Assembly (NCBI RefSeq): GCF_018459925.1
Contig: NZ_CP075371.1
Coordinates: forward strand, 2,108,001-2,172,000
DNA length: 64,000 bases
DNA from: Nocardioides aquaticus
Lineage (GTDB): Bacteria; Actinomycetota; Actinomycetes; Propionibacteriales; Nocardioidaceae
Reading direction: 5' to 3'
Each line of letters begins with the position of its first letter. The stretch's first letter is position 1. The translations under genes were made by a program, and so were the position numbers. The notes under the pieces are model-generated. The model saw only the letters and a list, made by a program, of their open reading frames with translations, was not told the DNA's origin and did not search any database. Positions 34,584-44,981 of the stretch are shown in pieces.

Positions 34584-37500
34584 ATGCGCATCCAGGGTCT
34601 CACCGTGCAACGTCGTCGCGGAGCCGACCGTTCTACTCATATGGGCGCCCTGGCCCAGGGTGTGATGAGGGTTGGCCTGCTGGCGGGTAGGCCGACGGCG
34701 GTGGCCCGGAAGTGCACTGCAGCAGCCCTCATGGCATGCCTGATGCTCTGCATGGCGACTGTTGTGCCCACGTCTGCTGGAGCCGCTGGGGGAAGCACAC
34801 TGCTGACCTCGACGTCTGCGGGTATCGCCGGCGAGCCCGTGCGGTTCAGTGGGAAGTTGAGCACACGAGGCGCCCGTCCGGTTCAACTGCAGCGGAAGGT
34901 TGGGACACGGTGGGTGAAGGTCGCTGACGCGAAGTCCAACAAGCGTGGCCAATTTGCCTTCAGGTCCACGATCCGGACCGTCAGCACGACCTACCGGGTG
35001 GAGGCGCCCGCCGTACGACTTGGCGGCAGGAAGTTGAAGGTGCTCAGCACTCCAGCGCGAAAGATCACCACTGAATCGCAGTCAGGATCTCTTGATCTGC
35101 CTACGACGGCTGACCAAGCCTCGACTATCTCGGTGGCCACGGTGTTCACCCCGCCACGGCCAGGCCGTCCAGTTGAGCTTCAGATGAAGACGCCGCGAGG
35201 CTGGGAGCAGGTGGCGACTGCGCCGCAGTCCACGGTTGGCGGCGCGAAATTCTTGGTTCCCACCGAAGCAGTCGGGTCCTTCGACTTCCGAGCCATGACG
35301 GCGCCGTTCAACGGCGCCTCGGCCGTCACCACGGCCCCCCGCACGCTGGAAGTAACCGCGACTCCTCCCACCGACATAACTCCCCCTGCCGTTCCGACTG
35401 GGGTGGTCGCGACGCCCGGGAATGGTCACGTCGGCCTGGCATGGAGCCCGGTCACTGCAAGCGACCTCGATGGCTACCTCGTCTACCGTGCGCCCACCGC
35501 CAACGGCCCTTGGGCCAAGCTCACCGCCATCCCGAACACCGCCACCGGCTACGACGCCACGGGCCTGACCAACGGCACGACCTACTGGTTCGCCATTACC
35601 AGCATCGACGACACTGGCAACGAGTCCGCAAAGTCCGCGCCCGGACAAGGGACACCGGCTGCGGTGCTAGACACCACTCCGCCCGCCGTTCCGACTGGGG
35701 TGGTCGCGACGCCCGGGAATGGTCACGTCGGCCTGGCATGGAGCCCGGTCACTGCAAGCGACCTCGATGGCTACCTCGTCTACCGTGCGCCCACCGCCAA
35801 CGGCCCTTGGGCCAAGCTCACCGCCATCCCGAACACCGCCACCGGCTACGACGCCACGGGCCTGACCAACGGCACGACCTACTGGTTCGCCATTACCAGC
35901 ATCGACGACACTGGCAACGAGTCCGCAAGGTCCAACGCCTCTCCCGCGACACCCGCCTCGCCGCCGTCGAGTGTCGTGGACCACTGCGGGACCTTGAGTG
36001 TTGATCAGACGTGGACGCCCGCAACGACCCACCGCTTGACGTGTGACTTGACGGTGCCAGCCGGGCGGACTCTCACGGTTGAGGCCGGGGCCGTCATCAA
36101 AGGAGCCGGGAACTCTTTGGGCCTGGATGTCGAGGGCACCTTGAACGTCAACGGCACCGCCGCCAACCCGGTCGTGTTCACCAGCCTGCGCGACGACACC
36201 GCCGGCGGCGACACCAACGGTGATGGCGACGCCACCACCCCCGCCACCGGCGACTGGGACGGCATCAGCATCCGGCCCGAGGCCCGCGCCACCTTCGACT
36301 ACACCACCGTCGGCTATGGCCGGGTCGACTCCGGCGACGCCGACGTGTTCCGGTTCCGCCACTCCACCTCCCACGACTCCGATGGAACTGGTGTGTCGGT
36401 CCAGGTGGACCGCTCCGGGATCGACGCCGGCAGCGCGATCGTGGAGGTCTCTGACTCCACCGTCACCCGCGCCCGCTACAGCGGGATCGAGGTGGACGCG
36501 ACCGGAAATCCGCAGGGCTCAGGCACCCAGATCCCCGTCCCCACCGTCGCCAACAACACCGTCACCAACTCCGGCGCCGACTCCAACACCTCCGCCGCGA
36601 TCAGCGTCTCCGGTGATGCCCTGGATGGAAGCCTTCTGCGCGACAACTCCGGCACCGGGAACAAGATCAACAGCATCACCCTGGGCGGCACCCTCACCAC
36701 CAATACCAGCGTCCCGCTCGGCGGCCTCCCCCTCGGCCTGGCGAACTCCTCTGTCAGGCCGCTGACCGTGGCCCCCGGCGCCACCATGAACGTCGCCGCC
36801 GGCCAGGTCATCAAGGCCCATCCCGGCAGCTACACCAGCCTGGATGTCGAGGGCACCTTGAACGTCAACGGCACCGCCGCCAACCCGGTCGTGTTCACCA
36901 GCCTGCGCGACGACACCGCCGGCGGCGACACCAACGGTGATGGCGACGCCACCACCCCCGCCACCGGCGACTGGGACGGCATCAGCATCCGGCCCGAGGC
37001 CCGCGCCACCTTCGACTACACCACCGTCGGCTATGGCCGGGTCGACTCCGGCGACGCCGACGTGTTCCGGTTCCGCCACTCCACCTCCCACGACTCCGAT
37101 GGAACTGGTGTGTCGGTCCAGGTGGACCGCTCCGGGATCGACGCCGGCAGCGCGATCGTGGAGGTCTCTGACTCCACCGTCACCCGCGCCCGCTACAGCG
37201 GGATCGAGGTGGACGCGACCGGAAATCCGCAGGGCTCAGGCACCCAGATCCCCGTCCCCACCGTCGCCAACAACACCGTCACCAACTCCGGCGCCGACTC
37301 CAACACCTCCGCCGCGATCAGCGTCTCCGGTGATGCCCTGGATGGAAGCCTTCTGCGCGACAACTCCGGCACCGGGAACAAGATCAACAGCATCACCCTG
37401 GGCGGCACCCTCACCACCAATACCAGCGTCCCGCTCGGCGGCCTCCCCCTCGGCCTGGCGAACTCCTCTGTCAGGCCGCTGACCGTGGCCCCCGGCGCCA

Positions 37501-40500
37501 CCATGAACGTCGCCGCCGGCCAGGTCATCAAGGCCCATCCCGGCAGCTACACCAGCCTGGATGTCGAGGGCACCTTGAACGTCAACGGCACCGCCGCCAA
37601 CCCGGTCGTGTTCACCAGCCTGCGCGACGACACCGCCGGCGGCGACACCAACGGTGATGGCGACGCCACCACCCCCGCCACCGGCGACTGGGACGGCATC
37701 AGCATCCGGCCCGAGGCCCGCGCCACCTTCGACTACACCACCGTCGGCTATGGCCGGGTCGACTCCGGCGACGCCGACGTGTTCCGGTTCCGCCACTCCA
37801 CCTCCCACGACTCCGATGGAACTGGTGTGTCGGTCCAGGTGGACCGCTCCGGGATCGACGCCGGCAGCGCGATCGTGGAGGTCTCTGACTCCACCGTCAC
37901 CCGCGCCCGCTACAGCGGGATCGAGGTGGACGCGACCGGAAATCCGCAGGGCTCAGGCACCCAGATCCCCGTCCCCACCGTCGCCAACAACACCGTCACC
38001 AACTCCGGCGCCGACTCCAACACCTCCGCCGCGATCAGCGTCTCCGGTGATGCCCTGGATGGAAGCCTTCTGCGCGACAACTCCGGCACCGGGAACAAGA
38101 TCAACAGCATCACCCTGGGCGGCACCCTCACCACCAATACCAGCGTCCCGCTCGGCGGCCTCCCCCTCGGCCTGGCGAACTCCTCTGTCAGGCCGCTGAC
38201 CGTGGCCCCCGGCGCCACCATGAACGTCGCCGCCGGCCAGGTCATCAAGGCCCATCCCGGCAGCTACACCAGCCTGGATGTCGAGGGCACCTTGAACGTC
38301 AACGGCACCGCCGCCAACCCGGTCGTGTTCACCAGCCTGCGCGACGACACCGCCGGCGGCGACACCAACGGTGATGGCGACGCCACCACCCCCGCCACCG
38401 GCGACTGGGACGGCATCAGCATCCGGCCCGAGGCCCGCGCCACCTTCGACTACACCACCGTCGGCTATGGCCGGGTCGACTCCGGCGACGCCGACGTGTT
38501 CCGGTTCCGCCACTCCACCTCCCACGACTCCGATGGAACTGGTGTGTCGGTCCAGGTGGACCGCTCCGGGATCGACGCCGGCAGCGCGATCGTGGAGGTC
38601 TCTGACTCCACCGTCACCCGCGCCCGCTACAGCGGGATCGAGGTGGACGCGACCGGAAATCCGCAGGGCTCAGGCACCCAGATCCCCGTCCCCACCGTCG
38701 CCAACAACACCGTCACCAACTCCGGCGCCGACTCCAACACCTCCGCCGCGATCAGCGTCTCCGGTGATGCCCTGGATGGAAGCCTTCTGCGCGACAACTC
38801 CGGCACCGGGAACAAGATCAACAGCATCACCCTGGGCGGCACCCTCACCACCAATACCAGCGTCCCGCTCGGCGGCCTCCCCCTCGGCCTGGCGAACTCC
38901 TCTGTCAGGCCGCTGACCGTGGCCCCCGGCGCCACCATGAACGTCGCCGCCGGCCAGGTCATCAAGGCCCATCCCGGCAGCTACACCAGCCTGGATGTCG
39001 AGGGCACCTTGAACGTCAACGGCACCGCCGCCAACCCGGTCGTGTTCACCAGCCTGCGCGACGACACCGCCGGCGGCGACACCAACGGTGATGGCGACGC
39101 CACCACCCCCGCCACCGGCGACTGGGACGGCATCAGCATCCGGCCCGAGGCCCGCGCCACCTTCGACTACACCACCGTCGGCTATGGCCGGGTCGACTCC
39201 GGCGACGCCGACGTGTTCCGGTTCCGCCACTCCACCTCCCACGACTCCGATGGAACTGGTGTGTCGGTCCAGGTGGACCGCTCCGGGATCGACGCCGGCA
39301 GCGCGATCGTGGAGGTCTCTGACTCCACCGTCACCCGCGCCCGCTACAGCGGGATCGAGGTGGACGCGACCGGAAATCCGCAGGGCTCAGGCACCCAGAT
39401 CCCCGTCCCCACCGTCGCCAACAACACCGTCACCAACTCCGGCGCCGACTCCAACACCTCCGCCGCGATCAGCGTCTCCGGTGATGCCCTGGATGGAAGC
39501 CTTCTGCGCGACAACTCCGGCACCGGGAACAAGATCAACAGCATCACCCTGGGCGGCACCCTCACCACCAATACCAGCGTCCCGCTCGGCGGCCTCCCCC
39601 TCGGCCTGGCGAACTCCTCTGTCAGGCCGCTGACCGTGGCCCCCGGCGCCACCATGAACGTCGCCGCCGGCCAGGTCATCAAGGCCCATCCCGGCAGCTA
39701 CACCAGCCTGGATGTCGAGGGCACCTTGAACGTCAACGGCACCGCCGCCAACCCGGTCGTGTTCACCAGCCTGCGCGACGACACCGCCGGCGGCGACACC
39801 AACGGTGATGGCGACGCCACCACCCCCGCCACCGGCGACTGGGACGGCATCAGCATCCGGCCCGAGGCCCGCGCCACCTTCGACTACACCACCGTCGGCT
39901 ATGGCCGGGTCGACTCCGGCGACGCCGACGTGTTCCGGTTCCGCCACTCCACCTCCCACGACTCCGATGGAACTGGTGTGTCGGTCCAGGTGGACCGCTC
40001 CGGGATCGACGCCGGCAGCGCGATCGTGGAGGTCTCTGACTCCACCGTCACCCGCGCCCGCTACAGCGGGATCGAGGTGGACGCGACCGGAAATCCGCAG
40101 GGCTCAGGCACCCAGATCCCCGTCCCCACCGTCGCCAACAACACCGTCACCAACTCCGGCGCCGACTCCAACACCTCCGCCGCGATCAGCGTCTCCGGTG
40201 ATGCCCTGGATGGAAGCCTTCTGCGCGACAACTCCGGCACCGGGAACAAGATCAACAGCATCACCCTGGGCGGCACCCTCACCACCAATACCAGCGTCCC
40301 GCTCGGCGGCCTCCCCCTCGGCCTGGCGAACTCCTCTGTCAGGCCGCTGACCGTGGCCCCCGGCGCCACCATGAACGTCGCCGCCGGCCAGGTCATCAAG
40401 GCCCATCCCGGCAGCTACACCAGCCTGGATGTCGAGGGCACCTTGAACGTCAACGGCACCGCCGCCAACCCGGTCGTGTTCACCAGCCTGCGCGACGACA

Positions 40501-42467
40501 CCGCCGGCGGCGACACCAACGGTGATGGCGACGCCACCACCCCCGCCACCGGCGACTGGGACGGCATCAGCATCCGGCCCGAGGCCCGCGCCACCTTCGA
40601 CTACACCACCGTCGGCTATGGCCGGGTCGACTCCGGCGACGCCGACGTGTTCCGGTTCCGCCACTCCACCTCCCACGACTCCGATGGAACTGGTGTGTCG
40701 GTCCAGGTGGACCGCTCCGGGATCGACGCCGGCAGCGCGATCGTGGAGGTCTCTGACTCCACCGTCACCCGCGCCCGCTACAGCGGGATCGAGGTGGACG
40801 CGACCGGAAATCCGCAGGGCTCAGGCACCCAGATCCCCGTCCCCACCGTCGCCAACAACACCGTCACCAACTCCGGCGCCGACTCCAACACCTCCGCCGC
40901 GATCAGCGTCTCCGGTGATGCCCTGGATGGAAGCCTTCTGCGCGACAACTCCGGCACCGGGAACAAGATCAACAGCATCACCCTGGGCGGCACCCTCACC
41001 ACCAATACCAGCGTCCCGCTCGGCGGCCTCCCCCTCGGCCTGGCGAACTCCTCTGTCAGGCCGCTGACCGTGGCCCCCGGCGCCACCATGAACGTCGCCG
41101 CCGGCCAGGTCATCAAGGCCCATCCCGGCAGCTACACCAGCCTGGATGTCGAGGGCACCTTGAACGTCAACGGCACCGCCGCCAACCCGGTCGTGTTCAC
41201 CAGCCTGCGCGACGACACCGCCGGCGGCGACACCAACGGTGATGGCGACGCCACCACCCCCGCCACCGGCGACTGGGACGGCATCCACATCCGGACAGGC
41301 GGAGCTGCTTCTCTGCAGCATGCGAGAATTCTGTATGCCTCAGGCCCGCTGATTTCTTCCGGCGCCTTGGACGCGACAAATACTCGTATTGACCGCGCTG
41401 GCTCTACGTGCGTATCGGTGGATTCCGATGGAAGTGGCCGTTTTGCCGGGACCCTGCGCGGCTGCGAGACCGGTGTTTCCGCGTCCTCTTCCACACCTTT
41501 TGATGCTCGTCACATTGACTGGGGCGCGACATCCGGGCCGGGTGTGGACGGGAACCCGCAAGTTTCCGGAAACCTCGTGAGCTACTACCCGTGGGTCGGC
41601 GCGCCGATCCCCAAGCCGATCGCGCAGCCACCAGCCACCGAACCCGTTCGTGTGAACGACCAGTGCGCCGACTACCTCTTCATCGGCCTCCGCGGATCGG
41701 GGGAAACGGGTGGTCTGGGGCCGAAAGTCACTGACATCTACAACGGGCTGACCTCTGACTGGGTGGGTGTCGATGTTCCCGACGATGCGACTTTCGACAA
41801 GGTGGCGATCGCCTACGAGGCCAACCCCGTTCCAATCGTTGGTACCTCCGGTCGCAACGCGTGGCAGCAAGTTGGTGACGTCGCGAACTACACACCCGGC
41901 GCCTGGGACGGCGCAGTGCGGCTGGTCCTTCAGCTCCAGACGGCGGTCGAGGAGTGCGGTGACGCCGGACAGACGATTCTTCTCGGCGGTTACTCACAAG
42001 GCGCGTGGGCGATACACGCCGCGGTCAGCTATCTGGAGGCCACCGACTCTGACCTGCTGGACCGGATCGATGGCGTTGCCCTCTTGGCCGATCCGCTGAG
42101 ATCCAGTTTCATGAGCCGGCAGAACCTGGGAACCGCCGAACCACACGACGGGGTTAGCGCCACCTTCATCGGATTCGCGGCCCTCGAGTTCAACGACTGG
42201 ATCCAGGATTCCGCACTTTCGGGATTCCCGAGCGTGCCGAATTTGAGGATGAATGATTTCAGCTACCCCTCCACCCTGTACTCCAGCACGGTCGAGATGT
42301 GCGATTGGGGCGACGCAGTCTGCGACACAAGCTCATTCCTAAAGTTCCCCGAGGTCCTGAGCATCGAGGACTACTTCGTCGACGGCGCTGAGATCCATAG
42401 CGCCTACAACACGCAGCGACTGCGCGGCCTGGGAGCCGAACTCCAACGCATCGCGCTGAACAACTGA
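34584..42467 (+). CDS. giant secreted repeat protein: FN3 domains, beta-helix repeats, C-terminal cutinase-like hydrolase
   Basis: About 2627 aa from ATG 34584 (GGGGGAG just upstream); in-frame starts at 34446, 34641 and 34665 are alternatives. A signal peptide is seen as a basic segment followed by '[20 protein letters not shown]'. Next comes an Ig-like stalk domain ([20 protein letters not shown]), then two almost identical 99-residue FN3 units. The bulk is seven 239-residue units, each with '[15 protein letters not shown]', a Ca-loop-like '[11 protein letters not shown]' and '[10 protein letters not shown]', which suggest a right-handed beta-helix. The C-terminus is cutinase-like: '[19 protein letters not shown]', then the nucleophile motif GYSQG (Ser codon 41994-41996, about residue 2471), a later 'LLADPLR' Asp and a C-terminal His candidate in 'GAEIHSAYN'. 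No LPXTG anchor. It lies between attL and the integrase. Function is inferred as an extracellular esterase or adhesin, not shown. Confidence 0.85.
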   Translation: MRIQGLTVQRRRGADRSTHMGALAQGVMRVGLLAGRPTAVARKCTAAALMACLMLCMATVVPTSAGAAGGSTLLTSTSAGIAGEPVRFSGKLSTRGARPVQLQRKVGTRWVKVADAKSNKRGQFAFRSTIRTVSTTYRVEAPAVRLGGRKLKVLSTPARKITTESQSGSLDLPTTADQASTISVATVFTPPRPGRPVELQMKTPRGWEQVATAPQSTVGGAKFLVPTEAVGSFDFRAMTAPFNGASAVTTAPRTLEVTATPPTDITPPAVPTGVVATPGNGHVGLAWSPVTASDLDGYLVYRAPTANGPWAKLTAIPNTATGYDATGLTNGTTYWFAITSIDDTGNESAKSAPGQGTPAAVLDTTPPAVPTGVVATPGNGHVGLAWSPVTASDLDGYLVYRAPTANGPWAKLTAIPNTATGYDATGLTNGTTYWFAITSIDDTGNESARSNASPATPASPPSSVVDHCGTLSVDQTWTPATTHRLTCDLTVPAGRTLTVEAGAVIKGAGNSLGLDVEGTLNVNGTAANPVVFTSLRDDTAGGDTNGDGDATTPATGDWDGISIRPEARATFDYTTVGYGRVDSGDADVFRFRHSTSHDSDGTGVSVQVDRSGIDAGSAIVEVSDSTVTRARYSGIEVDATGNPQGSGTQIPVPTVANNTVTNSGADSNTSAAISVSGDALDGSLLRDNSGTGNKINSITLGGTLTTNTSVPLGGLPLGLANSSVRPLTVAPGATMNVAAGQVIKAHPGSYTSLDVEGTLNVNGTAANPVVFTSLRDDTAGGDTNGDGDATTPATGDWDGISIRPEARATFDYTTVGYGRVDSGDADVFRFRHSTSHDSDGTGVSVQVDRSGIDAGSAIVEVSDSTVTRARYSGIEVDATGNPQGSGTQIPVPTVANNTVTNSGADSNTSAAISVSGDALDGSLLRDNSGTGNKINSITLGGTLTTNTSVPLGGLPLGLANSSVRPLTVAPGATMNVAAGQVIKAHPGSYTSLDVEGTLNVNGTAANPVVFTSLRDDTAGGDTNGDGDATTPATGDWDGISIRPEARATFDYTTVGYGRVDSGDADVFRFRHSTSHDSDGTGVSVQVDRSGIDAGSAIVEVSDSTVTRARYSGIEVDATGNPQGSGTQIPVPTVANNTVTNSGADSNTSAAISVSGDALDGSLLRDNSGTGNKINSITLGGTLTTNTSVPLGGLPLGLANSSVRPLTVAPGATMNVAAGQVIKAHPGSYTSLDVEGTLNVNGTAANPVVFTSLRDDTAGGDTNGDGDATTPATGDWDGISIRPEARATFDYTTVGYGRVDSGDADVFRFRHSTSHDSDGTGVSVQVDRSGIDAGSAIVEVSDSTVTRARYSGIEVDATGNPQGSGTQIPVPTVANNTVTNSGADSNTSAAISVSGDALDGSLLRDNSGTGNKINSITLGGTLTTNTSVPLGGLPLGLANSSVRPLTVAPGATMNVAAGQVIKAHPGSYTSLDVEGTLNVNGTAANPVVFTSLRDDTAGGDTNGDGDATTPATGDWDGISIRPEARATFDYTTVGYGRVDSGDADVFRFRHSTSHDSDGTGVSVQVDRSGIDAGSAIVEVSDSTVTRARYSGIEVDATGNPQGSGTQIPVPTVANNTVTNSGADSNTSAAISVSGDALDGSLLRDNSGTGNKINSITLGGTLTTNTSVPLGGLPLGLANSSVRPLTVAPGATMNVAAGQVIKAHPGSYTSLDVEGTLNVNGTAANPVVFTSLRDDTAGGDTNGDGDATTPATGDWDGISIRPEARATFDYTTVGYGRVDSGDADVFRFRHSTSHDSDGTGVSVQVDRSGIDAGSAIVEVSDSTVTRARYSGIEVDATGNPQGSGTQIPVPTVANNTVTNSGADSNTSAAISVSGDALDGSLLRDNSGTGNKINSITLGGTLTTNTSVPLGGLPLGLANSSVRPLTVAPGATMNVAAGQVIKAHPGSYTSLDVEGTLNVNGTAANPVVFTSLRDDTAGGDTNGDGDATTPATGDWDGISIRPEARATFDYTTVGYGRVDSGDADVFRFRHSTSHDSDGTGVSVQVDRSGIDAGSAIVEVSDSTVTRARYSGIEVDATGNPQGSGTQIPVPTVANNTVTNSGADSNTSAAISVSGDALDGSLLRDNSGTGNKINSITLGGTLTTNTSVPLGGLPLGLANSSVRPLTVAPGATMNVAAGQVIKAHPGSYTSLDVEGTLNVNGTAANPVVFTSLRDDTAGGDTNGDGDATTPATGDWDGIHIRTGGAASLQHARILYASGPLISSGALDATNTRIDRAGSTCVSVDSDGSGRFAGTLRGCETGVSASSSTPFDARHIDWGATSGPGVDGNPQVSGNLVSYYPWVGAPIPKPIAQPPATEPVRVNDQCADYLFIGLRGSGETGGLGPKVTDIYNGLTSDWVGVDVPDDATFDKVAIAYEANPVPIVGTSGRNAWQQVGDVANYTPGAWDGAVRLVLQLQTAVEECGDAGQTILLGGYSQGAWAIHAAVSYLEATDSDLLDRIDGVALLADPLRSSFMSRQNLGTAEPHDGVSATFIGFAALEFNDWIQDSALSGFPSVPNLRMNDFSYPSTLYSSTVEMCDWGDAVCDTSSFLKFPEVLSIEDYFVDGAEIHSAYNTQRLRGLGAELQRIALNN
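35388..35928 (+). repeat. duplicated FN3-coding unit, 297-bp period
   Basis: The stretch 35388-35631 is repeated without any change I can see at 35685-35928. Each copy encodes an FN3 domain with '[20 protein letters not shown]' and '[20 protein letters not shown]'. The copies differ just after the repeat (aag versus agg codon). Confidence 0.9.
36121..41285 (+). repeat. 717-bp perfect tandem repeat, seven full copies plus 146 bp
   Basis: Units start at 36121, 36838, 37555, 38272, 38989, 39706 and 40423, with a partial unit from 41140 to 41285, after which the sequence diverges. The bases I compared are identical between copies, including synonymous positions. The period is a multiple of three (239 codons), so gain or loss of units keeps the frame. 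Long minus-strand ORFs in each unit are by-products. Confidence 0.95.
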
Positions 42468-42577
42468 GCAGGCCAGCTTTTCAAGCAGGACCGTCTCACT
42501 GCGAGCAAGTGTCGAAACTAGGCCCGGGCAAGCCTCCCTGAATCGCTTGGCTGCTCGTTCGGGCCGGCAAGCAGACC

Positions 42578-42608
42578 AAAGGCCCCCGCACCAGTGTCGG
42601 TGCGGGGG
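42578..42608. repeat. 31-nt hairpin repeat, right copy (bidirectional terminator)
   Basis: Identical to 34187-34217. It lies between the stop of the giant gene (42467) and the stop of the convergent integrase gene (42625), the normal place for a two-way terminator. The gap 42468-42577 otherwise shows nothing. Confidence 0.85.
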
Positions 42609-42624
42609 CCTTGAGGATGCCGGT

Positions 42625-43818
42625 TCAGGCGGTCTGCTCGTCCTCCGGCGGTGGAGCGAAGTCATCTAGGGCCGTCCCGAGGTTCGGACCCTTCACGATG
42701 CGTCGCAAGTAGTGCTGGTCGGTGACCTTCGAGCCCGGCACGTGGCCGAGCTGGACCTGCGCCTCGTCCTTCGACGAGGTATCGCGGACCGTCGTGGCCA
42801 CGGTCTTGCGGAAGGTCCGGGGCGTGACCCACTCGAGGTCTGAGCCCTTCCGGGCCGCACGCCACTGCCGGCGCAGGTTGTTCGGGCTGACCCAGGTGTC
42901 GTTCCGGGTCAGGAAGATGCCGTCCAGCTCGGTCTCCCGAGCCTGGTCGCGTCGCAGCCGGAGCACCTCCGCGGCCCAGTCGGGCAGGAGCAGCCGGCGG
43001 AACCCGGTCTCGGTCTTCGGGAGGTCCTGTCGGTAGAGGCTGCCCTTGCGGGGCTGGATGACGGTCCCGGTCACCGTCACCCACATGCCGTCGGCATCCT
43101 CGACAACCTCGGACCACCGCAGAGCCAACACCTCACCGATGCGGCACCCGGTGGCCAGGTGCAGGGCGACGACGTGGGCGAGGTCAGCGTTGGTCTTCGG
43201 TCCGGTTCTCTGACGGTTCGACCAGGCGCCGATGAGCTCGTAGACCTCACGGACGCCGGCGCCGTCGAGAACTTGCACCTCGTTCTTCGGTCGGGACACC
43301 TTCGTCACGGACCGGGCCGGGTTGGCCAAGAGGACGTCGTGGCGGACTGCCAGGTCGAACATCATCCCGAGGACGGTCTTGGTGTGCCGGGCCTCGGTGG
43401 GCTTGCCCAGGTCGTTGCTGATCTTCTTGACGTGGGCGTCCAGACGTCCGACGGACGCCTCACGGAGCCGTAGTGCACCGAGGGGCTTGCGGATGCGGCG
43501 CTCGACGATGGCCTTGTAGCCGTCGTAGGTGGACTCGCGGATGCTGCCGCCGGCCTTGACCTCCTCGAGCCACAGGTCGGCCAGGTTGGCGACGGTGGAC
43601 TCCCTGCTCAGCACACCGTCACCGGCGGGAGCGGCACGCTGGGTGAGCTTCACCTTGAGGGCGTTGCTGGCCTTGTTGGCGGTGGTGCCGTTGGCGGTCA
43701 CGACGCGCGTGACGCCGTCGGTGTCACGGAACCGGGCCGAGGCGATGAAGCCGCCGCGGGCCTGCTTGGTGATGCTGACGTTGCCCCAGGAGCCGATGGG
43801 GAGGGGCGGGCGGGCCAT
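42625..43818 (-). CDS. int: phage/ICE-type tyrosine integrase
   Basis: 397 aa. The start ATG 43818 overlaps the stop of the upstream excisionase-like gene (TGATG). The order is an N-terminal AP2-like arm-binding segment (WGNVSITKQARGGFIASARF), a core-binding SAM-like domain (LWLEEVKAGGSIRESTYDGY), and a catalytic domain with Arg in 'ATGCRIGEVLALRW', 'RTFRKTVATTV', His in 'QLGHVPGSKVTDQHY' and the nucleophile Tyr of QHY. Where the family usually has H-x-x-R, this protein reads R-x-x-R (PRTFRK), so the box II His is replaced. It should integrate the element at tRNA-Pro. Confidence 0.93.
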   Translation of the reverse strand: MARPPLPIGSWGNVSITKQARGGFIASARFRDTDGVTRVVTANGTTANKASNALKVKLTQRAAPAGDGVLSRESTVANLADLWLEEVKAGGSIRESTYDGYKAIVERRIRKPLGALRLREASVGRLDAHVKKISNDLGKPTEARHTKTVLGMMFDLAVRHDVLLANPARSVTKVSRPKNEVQVLDGAGVREVYELIGAWSNRQRTGPKTNADLAHVVALHLATGCRIGEVLALRWSEVVEDADGMWVTVTGTVIQPRKGSLYRQDLPKTETGFRRLLLPDWAAEVLRLRRDQARETELDGIFLTRNDTWVSPNNLRRQWRAARKGSDLEWVTPRTFRKTVATTVRDTSSKDEAQVQLGHVPGSKVTDQHYLRRIVKGPNLGTALDDFAPPPEDEQTA

Positions 43819-44021
43819 CAGGCTGCCTCGGTCTGCGCGTCGAGCCAGGCGTCGACGACGGCGCGGCGGTAGCGGAGGTCGTTTCCGACCTTGATGGCGG
43901 AGGGGCCGTACCCCTGGACTCGCCAGCGGTAGAGGGTCCGCTTGGGCTTGCCGAGCCACTCGGCGAGCTCGTCGATGGTGAGGAGGGGGTCGAAGGGCTT
44001 CTCGGGGGTCGTGGTACTCAC
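43818..44021 (-). CDS. excisionase-like helix-turn-helix protein (AlpA/MerR type)
   Basis: 67 aa. 'DPLLTIDELAEWLGKPKRTL' and 'YRWRVQGYGPSAIKVGNDLR' form the winged HTH of AlpA/Xis-like proteins, followed by 'YRRAVVDAWLDAQ'. The GTG at 44021 has GGAG 6 nt upstream; the ATG further up (44069) lacks this. It is translationally coupled to int, as expected of a directionality factor or repressor of excision. Confidence 0.85.
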   Translation of the reverse strand: MSTTTPEKPFDPLLTIDELAEWLGKPKRTLYRWRVQGYGPSAIKVGNDLRYRRAVVDAWLDAQTEAA

Positions 44022-44175
44022 GGTTGCTCCATGCGTTGTGGGCTCCGGGGGAGCCGTGTGCAGAGGCACCGTGCGCGGCGGTCAGCCCTGGTCAATGGCG
44101 CTCAGGCCCGGATCGTGTGGCTTGCGCCATGCCCACGAGGGGCCCGGGGGTAAGTCTGGGTAACCCTGGGTGAGT

Positions 44176-44231
44176 CGCAAGTAGCGACTACCTACAGAAG
44201 AGAGAAGACGAGAAGAGAAGACAAGAAGAGG
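44176..44231. repeat. polypurine element, copy A
   Basis: CGCAAGTAGCGACTACC is followed by a GAAGAG-rich purine tract of about 35 nt. A diverged copy with the same layout is at 53929-53986. Both are in divergent intergenic gaps of the phage region. Candidate origin iteron or two-way promoter element. Confidence 0.7.
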
Positions 44232-44275
44232 CTTGTACCCGGCGTGACCGCCGCCCGTCACAAGCTCCGGGGATG

Positions 44276-44289
44276 CCGGGTCCCCTTGA
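44276..44289 (+). promoter_or_regulatory. phage-region quasi-palindrome, copy 1 (variant)
   Basis: CCGGGTCCCCTTGA, a 14-nt variant of TCAGG-TCCCC-CCTGA with one C fewer. It lies in the gap between the excisionase-like gene and the first rightward gene. The whole gap 44022-44345 holds regulatory sequence but no clear gene. Confidence 0.5.
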
Positions 44290-44345
44290 GGTTTGGGGCT
44301 TAGAGACACGGGTGGGACCCCGGTACGGCGCGGACGGTCCAGTCC

Positions 44346-44676
44346 ATGACCCCCTCACCGACCGCCAGCCGTTCAACTCCTAGTACTCCGGCGATATCCA
44401 GCCAGCCAAGCCCAGGCGCACCGCGACTACGCCACCAAGACCCTGATCGTCCCCACGGCCCCGGCGAAGCCTGTCGTCGGTGACGACATCGGCCCCGACA
44501 ACTACGACCTCGCCAGCCGACGCATCACCGGAGACGTCGTCTACACGACCGAGTCCCGCAAGATTGCCCGCGCATGGAGCGTCGTCGCCATCGACGGCAA
44601 CCTCCACGGCGTCACCCCGAAGGCCCTGTGCGAGCTCCGAGCCTCCGGCATTCCGTTGACCGAGGTGACCCCGTGA
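44346..44676 (+). pseudogene. frameshifted hypothetical gene
   Basis: ATG at 44346 opens a short frame (MTPSPTASRSTPSTPAISSQ). The well-formed protein sequence downstream (DYATKTLIVPTAPAKPVVGD, then 'GDVVYTTESRKIARAWSVVA') is in a different frame, has no ATG, GTG or TTG of its own, and ends at 44674-44676. Two one-base deletions or one insertion would join them. The stop overlaps the next start (GTGA), which supports real translation of the second part. No family recognised. Confidence 0.5.
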
Positions 44677-44864
44677 ACCCCGTCATCGCACCCAAGCCCG
44701 CGCCCCTGACCGGCCCCATCACGCTGGAGGAGGCCATCGCGGACATCAACTACCGCCACCTCCTCGTCGCCCCCTACGGCAAGGCGACGGCCGACCTCCA
44801 CGAGGAACTGCACCGGGTCTGGTTCACCCTCCACAAGCCTCGCCTCGCCCGCTCAACCCACTGA
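44673..44864 (+). CDS. small hypothetical phage protein
   Basis: 63 aa from GTG 44673, overlapping the upstream stop by 4 nt. It contains 'PITLEEAIADINYRHLLVAP' and 'KATADLHEELHRVWFTLHKP', a soluble, mainly helical protein. No known domain; position just ahead of the restriction-modification gene may be chance. Confidence 0.55.
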   Translation: MNPVIAPKPAPLTGPITLEEAIADINYRHLLVAPYGKATADLHEELHRVWFTLHKPRLARSTH

Positions 44865-44981
44865 CACATTCACCAGTACGGCCACCCTGACACCCCAGGG
44901 TGGGCGTACTTCTTCGCCCAGACCAGGCGACCCGTAGGAGACACTGTGACCTAGCTCGCCCCCGACTCGGAGACTTCACCT

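Noticed and set aside
36121..41285. CRISPR array
   Set aside because: Repeats are 717 bp, adjacent without spacers and coding.
36220..41321. Regular minus-strand ORFs of 190 and 112 aa and plus-strand ORFs of 181 aa in every repeat unit
   Set aside because: They are out-of-frame products of the 717-bp repeat and have low-complexity composition; the 239-codon frame carries the domain motifs.
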